A stretch of 38,719 nt of DNA, taken from the NCBI GenBank assembly GCA_937871285.1, contig CALMQS010000083.1:1-38719 (forward strand). Direction: 5' to 3'. This DNA comes from an uncultured Sphingobacteriales bacterium (lineage in GTDB: Bacteria > Bacteroidota > Bacteroidia > Chitinophagales > Chitinophagaceae). The number at the start of each line of letters is the position of its first letter. Within the stretch, counting starts at the first letter, position 1. Positions 8,106 through 16,395 of this stretch are shown here, one piece after another. Below the pieces are notes generated by a model, which saw nothing but the letters and a program-made list of their open reading frames with translations, was not told the origin of the DNA and did no database searches. Both the position numbers and the translations under genes were made by a program.

Positions 8106-8648
8106 ATGAAACAGTTCATCCTCCTATTACTTTTCACCGGTTTTTTATTTCAGTCGTGCAATAATAAAACTACGGAGCAAACATTAGCCGCAAGTTTCGA
8201 TGAAACTAAAGAAATGGAAAAAATTATGCAGGTAATTGAAGGAGAAACCAGGTCCTTTTATAAACGGGATTATGAAAGCTGGAAAAACTTTTATATTCAT
8301 ACACACTATGCGTTCCAGGCCTGGAATAACGGGGATGGCACTATAGATGCCAAAACAGGATGGGCTGCAGTTGATTCCGGAATCGGCAATTACATCAAAA
8401 CCTATCCGGTAGAGCCGGGAGGCAGCAGCCATCCGGTGGTGTTGCGCAAAAACATGATCACCAAATTTTATGCAGATACTGTTGCCTATCTGTTGTGGGA
8501 TCAGTATAACAGCGACCAGGCAGGTAAGCAATTTCAATTTAGCAAGGAACTGAGGTTAATGGAAAAGCAAAACGGGGAATGGAAGATCGTAAATGTTTCG
8601 GCCTTCTGGGATTACAGGAATGCTGTGCCGTCCGACAATTTGAAGTAA
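8106..8648 (+). CDS. NTF2-fold lipoprotein of unknown function
   Basis: A 180-residue predicted lipoprotein. ATG 8106 gives a signal peptide MKQFILLLLFTGFLFQSC with C18 as the acylated cysteine; an in-frame ATG at 8058 would only add 16 residues before the signal. The mature part resembles SnoaL/NTF2-like proteins: a helix with FYKRDYESWKNFY, later strands and a C-terminal WKIVNVSAFWDYR, as in the DUF4440-like group where a final strand reads WKIVxxS. The ligand or reaction is unknown. It follows the AraC gene by 87 bases and precedes another NTF2-fold gene by 29 bases, probably in one unit. Confidence 0.75.
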   Translation: MKQFILLLLFTGFLFQSCNNKTTEQTLAASFDETKEMEKIMQVIEGETRSFYKRDYESWKNFYIHTHYAFQAWNNGDGTIDAKTGWAAVDSGIGNYIKTYPVEPGGSSHPVVLRKNMITKFYADTVAYLLWDQYNSDQAGKQFQFSKELRLMEKQNGEWKIVNVSAFWDYRNAVPSDNLK

Positions 8649-8677
8649 CTATTTTTTAACAAAATAAAATTACAGTT

Positions 8678-9118
8678 ATGCCAGCCGCCATCCGCGAACA
8701 ACACGCATTAAGCCTTAAAAATGCATGCGTGGCTTTTATGTTCGCTTACCAGCAAAAGAATGTAGATAAAATGCTCAGCCTCTGCCATCCCGAAGGAACA
8801 ATAGATTTTAAGCCCCTGGGTGATGCCGGAAAAGGTAAGATCCACGAGTTGGGGAAAGGCATCTGGTCTGCCCTGATTGATTGTTTCCCCGATATTGATA
8901 ATACCTTAGATGCTGCCGTAGCGGAAGACGACAATTCCGTTCGCTGCCAGGTAGTGATACGCGGAACGCAGGAAAAAGATTTTGGCGATATTCCCAATAA
9001 AGGGTTGCACTTCGACAGTGATCATATTTTTATTTTCCGTTTAAACCCTGAAAATAAAATAACCGATATCCAGATCAGTTGGGATCATGAGGATCTGAAA
9101 AAACAACTGGGTAGCTGA
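8678..9118 (+). CDS. SnoaL-like / ester-cyclase-type NTF2-fold protein
   Basis: A 146-residue cytoplasmic protein with SnoaL-like pattern: helix AFMFAYQQKNVDKMLSLC, then strand/turn EGTIDFKPLGDAGKG, a WSALIDCFPDIDNTLDA segment (the FPD element is typical of SnoaL-like cyclases) and a last strand ITDIQISWDHEDLKKQLG. No signal peptide. Known relatives include polyketide cyclases and many proteins of unknown role, so no reaction is assigned. It starts 29 bases after the NTF2-fold lipoprotein gene; both may answer to the AraC regulator upstream. Confidence 0.8.
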   Translation: MPAAIREQHALSLKNACVAFMFAYQQKNVDKMLSLCHPEGTIDFKPLGDAGKGKIHELGKGIWSALIDCFPDIDNTLDAAVAEDDNSVRCQVVIRGTQEKDFGDIPNKGLHFDSDHIFIFRLNPENKITDIQISWDHEDLKKQLGS

Positions 9119-9469
9119 ACGTTTGGCAAACCTAATGTAAAAGATTCGGGAGCATTCATGCGCCTGCGATACTTGTTTTCCCTGCATCATAAGGATCATT
9201 TTCCTTTTTCCAATCATTCCTTTTGTAAAAAACCTCTTTATACGTATACGTGGTATAGCAGGTGCTGTTATTGCATTGCTGTACTTAAAAGAAATTAAAC
9301 GCCAGGATAAAAAGGTAATACACGCTATAAACATTTCCATTATTAAAATCACCCAATGGGGTATTGAATTTAAATGGGATGACCCTTAGGTTTGAAATAG
9401 ATTTTATCTGCTTGCAACCACAAGTAAATTAAAACTGCAAAATTCAGGTAAACTTTCAAAACCGACAGT
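9119..9469. other. 351-base gap with no secure gene
   Basis: A plus-strand frame is open from about 9151 to a TAG near 9388 and reads in part as GIAGAVIALLYLKEIKRQDK, followed by ITQWGIEFKWDDP, but it has no ATG/GTG start. The minus strand is also open through 9041-9352. Neither matches a family I know. It may be a relic of a membrane-anchored protein or chance. The promoter of the T9SS protein gene presumably lies in its last 100 bases. Confidence 0.4.
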
Positions 9470-11842
9470 ATGAAAAAAAACTGCTTCTTTAGTTTTATTT
9501 TGCTTTTGGCCCTTTTTAATGCAGTTAAAGCGCAATCCACCATCGAAGGATCAATGCGCCGGTGCATTCCTTGTCAGGGGGGCGAAGGCGGGGGTGGTAA
9601 TAATGGCGGAACTATTACATGCCCTTCCGGCGCAAGCCTTTATGTAAATGCGGACCGGCCAAATGATGAGGGCAATGGAACTACATGGGCTACTGCCAAA
9701 AAAACATTACAGGCGGCATTGGATATTGGTAATGCCTGCAATAATATTAAAACCATTTATGTAGCCGCGGGCATTTATAAGGCCAGCGAATCTGTAGCTC
9801 CTGAATTTAGAGACGCTACTTTTTTTATAGGAAATAATTATAGCCTTATAGGCGGATATCCTAATAGCGGCGGAGAAAACAGAGTGCGGGATTATATCAA
9901 TAATCCTGTTATCCTTGACGGGGATATAGCCGATCAGTTTGAGAGCTACCATGTGCTTACTTTGTACGATGTTAGTAACCTGGCTATTGACGGATTTCAG
10001 ATACGAAACGGCTTTGCTGATGGCACAGGCAGCATTGAGATTGATGATAATGTTAGAATGCGAAGGGATAATGGCGCAGGGGTTTATTTGCTGAATACCG
10101 TAAACATAACATTTGAAAATTGCGCAATCTATAATAATGTGGCCAATAGCGGGCAAACCGGAGGCAGTAATGGAGGTGGCATTTATAGCGATAATGCTCA
10201 GGTGCGTTTTACAAATTGTGTTATCGCGAATAATATTGTAGCTAATAGCGGAGGAGCCATATACAGCACGCGAAATTCTACAGTACATTTTAATAATAGC
10301 ACTTTATATAACAACATCGGCATAATTGGAGATAATGTTGCGGATAACCGAAACAGTAATCTTTCATTCACAAATACTATAGTATGGAATGCTGCCGGTG
10401 CTCTTCCATTATGGGGCAGTCATGGATCCACAGATATAAAAGGAGTTAACTATTGCATTATTGCCGGCGGATATACCGGCATCGGCAATTTGAGTGTTGA
10501 CCCGGAATTCAGAAACCCGGCAGATCCTGACGGAGCAGATAATAAATGGTTTACGGGTGATGACGGATTAAATATTTTGTCATGCAGTCAGGCCATAAAC
10601 AGGGCAGTCAATGCAGGCATCAGTGGCTATGATGAGGATATAACCGGTAAGGAAAGAATTATTAATGAGATAGCAGATATAGGAGCTTATGAATATCAAT
10701 TTGAAGTAATGCCTGGGTCTGCGGCAATGCTTGCAGAAAACAGAACCGAAACGGATACGTACGTTTATGGAGGTACCACTGCTTTAGTTTCCGGTTGCAA
10801 AATAATCGCGTCTGTGTTACCCAACCAGGCTAACCCTCTGTGGGGAAGAGTAAAAGCAATTTCATTTGTCCATACTTCGGTGCCCCAATATAATGATGAA
10901 TACTACGTTGCGAGGCACTACGATATTTCTCCTCAAAGCGATAACCCTTCTACGGCAACCGCCAAAGTAACACTGTATTTTACGCAGGAAGATTTTGACA
11001 ATTATAATACAGCGGTCGGTACAAAAAAAGACCACCTTCCTGCCGGTTCCGGCGATGCAGCTAACAAAGCTAAGCTTCGCGTAAACCAATTTCATGGTAT
11101 TTCATCCGATGGACGGGGATTGCCCGGCTCCTATGATCCCGATGCCGGCTTCAAATTAATTAATCCGGAAGATGAAGATATTGAATGGCATCCCGGAAGA
11201 GGGTTGGAACCGGGCTACTGGAGTGTGAGTTTTAACGTTACAGGGTTCAGCGGCTTTTTTATTACTGCCGGAACCAATAGCGCGCTGCCTGTTACTTTCA
11301 TAAACTTTACCGCAACATTGGTTGATAATGAGGTTAAACTCAACTGGCAAACCTCATCAGAGCAAAACAGCAGTCATTTTGTTGTTCAGCGGAGTGCGAA
11401 CGGCATTGATTTTGAAAATAGAGTCCGCGTAAATTCGGCAGGCAATAGCAATAGTGTATTGCAATATGGCTGGACGGATGATGTTTCCTCTGTTATGAAC
11501 AATACTTCCGTATTGTATTACAGACTACAGCAGGCAGACTTAGACGGGAAATACGATTTTAGCAGGATTGAGCAGGTAAAACTAAAAGGAGAGGATGTGG
11601 TTCATTCAATAGTAAACCCTGTGCAGAGCAATATTGTATTTTCTATAAGTACGAACAAGGCCGGATTATTATACATCAGAATAATAGACATGCAGGGCAG
11701 GATATTGGTACATAATCGAAAGCAATCGTTTAAAGGAAACAATACCATTAGTTTACCCGCTCACAACTTGGCCAAAGGCATTTATCTGATAGAGGTTATG
11801 AAAGAAAATAGCCGGATAGTAAAAAAGCTGATAAAAGAGTAA
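9470..11842 (+). CDS. secreted beta-helix protein with T9SS type A sorting domain
   Basis: A 790-residue exported protein. A signal peptide ends near residue 21 (NAVKA-QS) and a Gly-rich spacer follows. About residues 58-405 form a DUF1565/right-handed beta-helix region (LYVNADRPNDEGNGTTWATA, then repeats such as NCAIYNNVANSG, NCVIANNIVANSGGAIYS, ending in the DIGAYEYQ motif typical of choice-of-anchor Q proteins). A middle region (about 410-610) is not recognised. A fibronectin-like module (LPVTFINFTATLVDNEVKLNW) precedes the C-terminal T9SS sorting domain (last 80 residues, with GLLYIRIIDMQGRIL and LAKGIYLIEVMKENSRIVKKLIKE in pieces). It is expected to reach the surface by T9SS. Its target, perhaps a polysaccharide, is unknown. 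Confidence 0.9.
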   Translation: MKKNCFFSFILLLALFNAVKAQSTIEGSMRRCIPCQGGEGGGGNNGGTITCPSGASLYVNADRPNDEGNGTTWATAKKTLQAALDIGNACNNIKTIYVAAGIYKASESVAPEFRDATFFIGNNYSLIGGYPNSGGENRVRDYINNPVILDGDIADQFESYHVLTLYDVSNLAIDGFQIRNGFADGTGSIEIDDNVRMRRDNGAGVYLLNTVNITFENCAIYNNVANSGQTGGSNGGGIYSDNAQVRFTNCVIANNIVANSGGAIYSTRNSTVHFNNSTLYNNIGIIGDNVADNRNSNLSFTNTIVWNAAGALPLWGSHGSTDIKGVNYCIIAGGYTGIGNLSVDPEFRNPADPDGADNKWFTGDDGLNILSCSQAINRAVNAGISGYDEDITGKERIINEIADIGAYEYQFEVMPGSAAMLAENRTETDTYVYGGTTALVSGCKIIASVLPNQANPLWGRVKAISFVHTSVPQYNDEYYVARHYDISPQSDNPSTATAKVTLYFTQEDFDNYNTAVGTKKDHLPAGSGDAANKAKLRVNQFHGISSDGRGLPGSYDPDAGFKLINPEDEDIEWHPGRGLEPGYWSVSFNVTGFSGFFITAGTNSALPVTFINFTATLVDNEVKLNWQTSSEQNSSHFVVQRSANGIDFENRVRVNSAGNSNSVLQYGWTDDVSSVMNNTSVLYYRLQQADLDGKYDFSRIEQVKLKGEDVVHSIVNPVQSNIVFSISTNKAGLLYIRIIDMQGRILVHNRKQSFKGNNTISLPAHNLAKGIYLIEVMKENSRIVKKLIKE

Positions 11843-11987
11843 TACTGCATAAAATCAGATAAGCCTGCGAGGCAATTGTATAACTAATACAAAATTGCTG
11901 ATATCCTATTCTTATCACCTATGAGCAGCCTTCCATGAAGGACATGTAATAACTACTAAAGTATTAACGGGCCGGTAAACAAATATT

Positions 11988-13334
11988 ATGAACACTGCAA
12001 CTGCTACTTTTATTAATAATCTGCCGGTCACTCCTGTTTCCCAGGCAAATCGTATTCCATCCGTTGATGTGCTGCGTGGTATTGCTTTGCTGGGAATATT
12101 GCTGATGAATATCACGGAATTTTCCATGCCGCAACGCTATTCCGAAGCTTTTCGCACCGATCCGAGCAATGTAAACTTCTGGGTAAGGGCCGTAATGCTT
12201 GTTTTTTTTGAAGGTAAAATGCGTGCCATGTTTTCTATGATCTTCGGCGCGGGTATTCTTTTATTCATCGCAAATAAAAAAGCACGTGAAAGCGTTATCA
12301 CATTTTTATTTTACAGGCGGATGGGCTGGCTGATATTATTTGGGCTGGTTGATGCTCATCTGCTGCTCTGGGAAGGCGATATTTTATATTTCTACGGCGT
12401 AATTGGAATGATCGCTTTCCTGTTCAGAAAAATGAAGCCCCAATACCTGATTATAGCATTACCGTTGGTTGCCATTGTTGAGTTTGTAACTCAAACCATG
12501 TTTTATCAGGACATCCGGCAAAAGAGATTGGATTATGTACAGGTTAAACAATCTATTGGTTTACAACAACCGGATGAATCACAAAAAAAGGTTTTGGCGG
12601 AATGGCGGGAAATGGAGTTGAGCTTTATTCCCAACGACCAGGATATTATTGAGAATACCAGTAAAATGAAATCGGGCTACAGCACTGTGGCAAAAAAAGT
12701 CCGGAAAGCTTCCTTGGAGTTTCAAACCAAATACCTCATTTATGGGATATGGGATCCCCTGGCTTTAATGTTGCTGGGCATGGCCTTGTACAAATGGGGT
12801 TTCTTTACCGGCAAATGGACAAGAAGAAAATATAAATGGACGGCTTTGCTGGGCTATGGCGCAGGATTGCCTTTAGTGCTATACGATTTTTACTATGGGT
12901 ATACTTATTTCCCTAACCTCGCGGCAGTTTTTGTCCATATGGAAAAGCACGTTATTGCCTGGATAAACCTTATTTACCCTGTTCAGCGAATACTACTGGT
13001 TTTAGCCCATACTTCATTAATCTTATTAATTTTTCAATCCGGTATACTACAGTCTCAGTTCCGCAGGCTGGCAGCAGTGGGGCAAATGGCATTAACCAAC
13101 TATGTAATGCAAACCGTCATTTGCACACTTTTCTTTTTTGGTTATGGGCTCAACTATTTTGGCAGGCTGGAGTATTACCAGGTATTTTATATCGTGTGCT
13201 TCATCTGGTTATTACAGTTCTTTTTAAGCCCGTTATGGCTGCGCTATTTCAGGTTCGGTCCCTTAGAGTGGCTTTGGCGAAGCCTTACCTACCACCAGGT
13301 ACAGCCTATGCGCAAAAAAATGCAAAAGCTTTAA
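11988..13334 (+). CDS. DUF418 domain-containing membrane protein
   Basis: A 448-residue multi-spanning inner-membrane protein. The N-terminus has the family hallmark IPSVDVLRGIALLGILLMNI (about 23-42), followed by MFSMIFGAGILLF. The C-terminal half is the DUF418 domain proper, ending in the conserved FRFGPLEWLWRSLTY. The family (YeiB-like) is distantly related to membrane acyltransferases and lacks a settled function. It starts 145 bases after the T9SS protein gene. The end looks complete, so the frame that continues in another phase after 13334 is a separate matter. Confidence 0.92.
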   Translation: MNTATATFINNLPVTPVSQANRIPSVDVLRGIALLGILLMNITEFSMPQRYSEAFRTDPSNVNFWVRAVMLVFFEGKMRAMFSMIFGAGILLFIANKKARESVITFLFYRRMGWLILFGLVDAHLLLWEGDILYFYGVIGMIAFLFRKMKPQYLIIALPLVAIVEFVTQTMFYQDIRQKRLDYVQVKQSIGLQQPDESQKKVLAEWREMELSFIPNDQDIIENTSKMKSGYSTVAKKVRKASLEFQTKYLIYGIWDPLALMLLGMALYKWGFFTGKWTRRKYKWTALLGYGAGLPLVLYDFYYGYTYFPNLAAVFVHMEKHVIAWINLIYPVQRILLVLAHTSLILLIFQSGILQSQFRRLAAVGQMALTNYVMQTVICTLFFFGYGLNYFGRLEYYQVFYIVCFIWLLQFFLSPLWLRYFRFGPLEWLWRSLTYHQVQPMRKKMQKL

Positions 13335-13618
13335 CCAAAGGGGGAAAAATATTTTATGCCGTTGGTACAACGCGGCTAAACGACTTTACCGATTTTTTTC
13401 AATTAAAGGAAAAGAAAAATCTGCAAGCCGCAGCCAGGGGATACATTAAAACAGAAGGCGCCTATCACGCAACAGTCTTTACAATGAACGAATGGAAACC
13501 CTTTTTTCAAAAAGGCATTATTAGTTCGCTTGGAAAAGTATCAACCAAAGAAGTAGTTGTAAATAAGAAAAGCCGAAAGGTTTTTTATATTGACAAAGGA
13601 GCCGTAAAAGTACTGTAG
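13268..13618 (+). CDS. orphan reading frame overlapping the DUF418 3' end; possible remnant
   Basis: From about 13334 to the stop at 13618 this frame has convincing amino-acid make-up (GKIFYAVGTTRLNDF, QAAARGYIKTEG, EWKPFFQKGII, KSRKVFYIDKGAVKVL) and matches no family I know. It has no proper start outside the DUF418 gene: ATG 13235 or GTG 13268 lie within DUF418 in another phase, and the next ATG (13484) leaves only 44 residues. Either it is a translationally coupled small protein (about 116 residues from the GTG) or the 3' remnant of a gene whose start was lost. The segment inside DUF418 looks like a shadow of it. Confidence 0.35.
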   Translation: MALAKPYLPPGTAYAQKNAKALTKGGKIFYAVGTTRLNDFTDFFQLKEKKNLQAAARGYIKTEGAYHATVFTMNEWKPFFQKGIISSLGKVSTKEVVVNKKSRKVFYIDKGAVKVL

Positions 13619-13782
13619 TTTCAACTTTAGGGATGACAGTGAAGCGTTGATTTGCCTGCCAGGCACCTGCCTCACGGGTCTGTTGTTGTGTTTCGTAAAA
13701 TGCGCGAATCACGGAGAAAATGAAAAAATAATAATAAGTAGCAGGGCTTAATACTTGTAACGAGAAGGGAGTTTCGTTGGCA

Positions 13783-13799
13783 AACCATAAACCATAAAC
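13783..13799. repeat. two-copy octamer AACCATAA downstream of gldD
   Basis: An 8-base unit, AACCATAA, is repeated in tandem with a partial third. Its complement TTTATGG recurs in the intergenic tract at 30296-30323. It lies just beyond the gldD stop and is part of the short-period repeats seen in several gaps here. Confidence 0.4.
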
Positions 13800-13805
13800 G
13801 CTCCC

Positions 13806-14456
13806 CTATTTCCATTCCAGCGTATTGATCATATGCATCATATCCTGCTGTAAAAAATCGTATACAATGTGTAGAGAATCTTCATTGGGGGTAGCGTTAA
13901 AATACAAAGCGCCGCGAAGGAAATGTTTAACGGTATCGGTTGCAAAAAACTGCCTGCCGGTTGCCGCATTGCCGCCTACGGTAAAAAAAATGCCGCCAAT
14001 GCCATGAGGCGTTACAAATGCCGAATCTTGAATGGAAGAGGCTTTTACGGTATGCTTGAACGTAATTTTATAGGCGTCTTCGCGGAGGTTTTCAAACGTG
14101 TTTAAGGAAGAAGAATCTTTATATCCGTGATCGGTTTTTACGCGGTATGATGATCTTCCCCCGATCGTTTTATAGCTCAGGTATATCCGCGCGTTAAAAG
14201 AAGGAATGTCAATATTGATCCAGTAAGGATTGTCGGGGTTTTCATCAAAAAGAGCGCTGTCTTTAGTAACCGTGCTGTATACCGGGTACTCAAAGCTATA
14301 CGGATAACCAGGCTGGTTGAACAACTGGTACTGATGCTGCGGAAAGTTGATGGCAAAATATCCTTTGGGCCGGGGCGTGTAATTGCTGTTACAGGAAAAT
14401 AGTATCGTGGTAAACAAGAACAAAAAGGAGAGGGGAAGGCCTGTTTTTTTAATCAT
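13806..14456 (-). CDS. gldD: gliding motility lipoprotein GldD
   Basis: A 216-residue predicted lipoprotein (signal peptide with lipobox ending at C22, TILFSC). The mature protein shows the GldD pattern from start to end: YTPRPKGYFAINFPQHQY, YPYSFEYPVYS, a WINIDIPSFNARIYLSYK element, FENLREDAYKI, and the C-terminal HFLRGALYFNATPNEDSL and TLEWK. In Flavobacterium johnsoniae GldD is needed for gliding, and gldD and gldE are adjacent as here. It probably acts on the inner leaflet of the cell envelope. It is the last gene of the mutY-ssb-gldE-gldD operon, 24 bases after gldE. Its presence does not by itself prove motility. Confidence 0.95.
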   Translation of the reverse strand: MIKKTGLPLSFLFLFTTILFSCNSNYTPRPKGYFAINFPQHQYQLFNQPGYPYSFEYPVYSTVTKDSALFDENPDNPYWINIDIPSFNARIYLSYKTIGGRSSYRVKTDHGYKDSSSLNTFENLREDAYKITFKHTVKASSIQDSAFVTPHGIGGIFFTVGGNAATGRQFFATDTVKHFLRGALYFNATPNEDSLHIVYDFLQQDMMHMINTLEWK

Positions 14457-14480
14457 CTTACAATTACTTTAATGCCTATG

Positions 14481-15860
14481 TTACTGAGCGGTTAACAGCC
14501 TGATGGTTACTTTTACTTTTTTAATCCTGTTTTTGTCAATTTCGATAACCGTAAATTCAAAATCGCCGATCGGGATCACCTGTCCTTCCTGCGGTATTTC
14601 ACCGGCCAGCTCCAGTACCAGTCCGGCAATGGATTCGCTTTCCCCTCTTACCTGGTCAAAGGTATCTGCATTTAAGCCCATGGCCTTACATGCGTCTGTT
14701 ATCATTATGCGTCCTTCAAAAATATACGTATGGTCGTCTATCTTTTTATTCACACTTTCTTCGTCATCGAACTCATCGCGGATATCGCCAATAATTTCCT
14801 CCATGATATCTTCCATGGTCACAATGCCTTCTGTTCCGCCAAATTCATCCACCACAACGGCAAAATGCGTATTCTTTTTTTGCAGCTCGCGTAAAAGATC
14901 TTTGATCAGGTTTTGTTCGGGAACAAAATAGGGCTGCCGGATCAACTTGCGCCAGTCGAAATCATCCGTTTCATTTATAAAAGGCAATAGATCTTTGCTG
15001 TGTATAATGCCTACTACATCATCGAGGTTGTTTTTATATACCGGCAGCCGGGAATAATGCAGCTCTTCTATTTTGCGCATCAGTTCCCTGAAACCCGTAT
15101 CGTAATCAATAGCGCTCACGTCAAGCCGGGTACGCATAATTTGCTTAACCGTAACCTGCCCGAACCGCGCTATTCCACGGAGAATGTTTTTTTCCTCTTC
15201 CGTGGTATTTTCTGTGGCGTTCATTTCTATTGCCTGGTCAATATCTTCGGGATTGTATACATGGTGATGTTTTATCCCGCCGAAGCTTCTTTCAATACCA
15301 TCGGTAAATTTTACAAACCACCTGCTCATGCTGCTGAAAAAGCTGTAGAGCACTTCAATGAGCAGGGAAGCGCTGTAAGCAAACCTGATATTATTTTGCG
15401 TAGCCGACACTTTGGGCAGGATTTCCCCGAAAAGCACCAATAAAAAAACAATAACAATTAATTTGATAATGAAATTCAGAAAAGCATTGGGCTGCTGCAG
15501 CAATTCATCCATTAATACATTAGATACGATAATGGTGCCTATGTTTACGAAAGTGTTGGCTATTTGCAGTGTGGCAAGCAGCCTTTTGGGCTGATCCAGC
15601 AGGGTGATAATTCTGCGGGCTGACGGGTGCTGCTTTGTTTTGAGCATATTAATATCCCTGTAGGTAAGGGAAAATAAAGCCACTTCTGCCCCGGATACAA
15701 AAAAAGATACAATGAGTAATGACAGCAGCAGTATAATTAAAATGGTAATGCTTTGCGGATTAACAGCCAGTAGCACGGGCTCAAGCTTAAGCAGACTGTT
15801 ATATAAAACCGATAGGTGATCCAAGCCGGGTATTTTTTGTGAGTAATGCGGTGTAATCAT
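14481..15860 (-). CDS. gldE: gliding motility-associated protein GldE (CNNM/CorC-like)
   Basis: A 459-residue membrane protein of the HlyC/CorC (CNNM) superfamily. It has about 35 N-terminal residues, then a transmembrane DUF21/CNNM domain (about 38-190, with SFFVSGAEVALFSLT). A CBS-domain pair follows (about 225-345, IMRTRLDVSAID, YSRLPVYKNNLDDVVGIIHSKDLL in pieces, and VVVDEFGGTEGIVTMEDIMEEIIGDI in pieces). A C-terminal CorC/HlyC domain runs to the end. GldE is partly able to replace GldD function in F. johnsoniae, and the two are coupled here by a 24-base gap. ATG 15860 lies directly after a 7-bp hairpin, which may affect its translation. Confidence 0.94.
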   Translation of the reverse strand: MITPHYSQKIPGLDHLSVLYNSLLKLEPVLLAVNPQSITILIILLLSLLIVSFFVSGAEVALFSLTYRDINMLKTKQHPSARRIITLLDQPKRLLATLQIANTFVNIGTIIVSNVLMDELLQQPNAFLNFIIKLIVIVFLLVLFGEILPKVSATQNNIRFAYSASLLIEVLYSFFSSMSRWFVKFTDGIERSFGGIKHHHVYNPEDIDQAIEMNATENTTEEEKNILRGIARFGQVTVKQIMRTRLDVSAIDYDTGFRELMRKIEELHYSRLPVYKNNLDDVVGIIHSKDLLPFINETDDFDWRKLIRQPYFVPEQNLIKDLLRELQKKNTHFAVVVDEFGGTEGIVTMEDIMEEIIGDIRDEFDDEESVNKKIDDHTYIFEGRIMITDACKAMGLNADTFDQVRGESESIAGLVLELAGEIPQEGQVIPIGDFEFTVIEIDKNRIKKVKVTIRLLTAQ

Positions 15861-15862
15861 AA

Positions 15863-15883
15863 AGGCAGGTCAATGGCCTGCCT
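15863..15883 (-). promoter_or_regulatory. hairpin directly before the gldE start codon
   Basis: AGGCAGG (15863-15869) and CCTGCCT (15877-15883) form a perfect 7-bp stem with a 7-base loop. On the minus strand it ends two bases before the gldE ATG (15858-15860), in the 62-base gap after the ssb stop. It could be a weak terminator for ssb or could mask the gldE ribosome site. Confidence 0.5.
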
Positions 15884-15922
15884 GTTTTATTAACGTACAA
15901 AAATAAGTATTCGTGTAAGATC

Positions 15923-16357
15923 TTAAAAAGCCATATTTTCAGAGGAAGAATCGCTTACAGGAGGTACATCACTATTGAATCCCTCCGGGTGATCGCCGGA
16001 ATGGTTAACGCCATGCGGTCCATCCGCTCTTTTATCCAGCATAATCAGGTTATCCCCTACTACTTCGGTAGCAAATTTACGGTTGCCCTCCTTGTCTTCC
16101 CAACTCCGTGTACGCAATCTTCCCTCAATATACACCAAGCTGCCTTTGTGAAGATATTTTTGTGCCAGTTCCGCTAACCCGCGCCACAGCACTACGGTAT
16201 GCCACTCTGTTTGGCTTATTAATTTTCCGGTGCGGTCTTTAAAAGTTTCTGTTGTTGCCAATGGAAATTTTGCTACGGCAATATTCCCCTCTAAGAACTG
16301 AATGTCAGGATCCTTACCCAGGTTACCAATTAACATAACTCTGTTTACTCCTCGCAT
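15923..16357 (-). CDS. ssb: single-stranded DNA-binding protein
   Basis: A 144-residue OB-fold protein that binds ssDNA in replication, recombination and repair. It matches the SSB pattern (MRGVNRVMLIGNLGKDPD, then ISQTEWHTVVLWRGLAELAQKYLHKGSLVYIEGRL in pieces, and WEDKEGNRKFATEVV). ATG 16357 is the family-typical start. Alternatives at 16396 (ATG sharing its A with the mutY TGA stop) and 16399 (TTG) would add about 14 residues. The C-terminal tip, normally acidic and ending in DDxPF or similar, here reads SDSSSENMAF, with few acidic residues and no Pro-Phe. It is co-transcribed with mutY upstream and gldE-gldD downstream. Confidence 0.93.
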   Translation of the reverse strand: MRGVNRVMLIGNLGKDPDIQFLEGNIAVAKFPLATTETFKDRTGKLISQTEWHTVVLWRGLAELAQKYLHKGSLVYIEGRLRTRSWEDKEGNRKFATEVVGDNLIMLDKRADGPHGVNHSGDHPEGFNSDVPPVSDSSSENMAF

Positions 16358-16395
16358 AAAACTTGTTTTAGATTCGTTCAAATGAACTTCATTCA

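Noticed and set aside
9041..9352. 103-codon frame on the minus strand
   Set aside because: Overlaps the end of the SnoaL-like gene antisense, has no family pattern, and its Met/Ile-rich make-up looks like a shadow.
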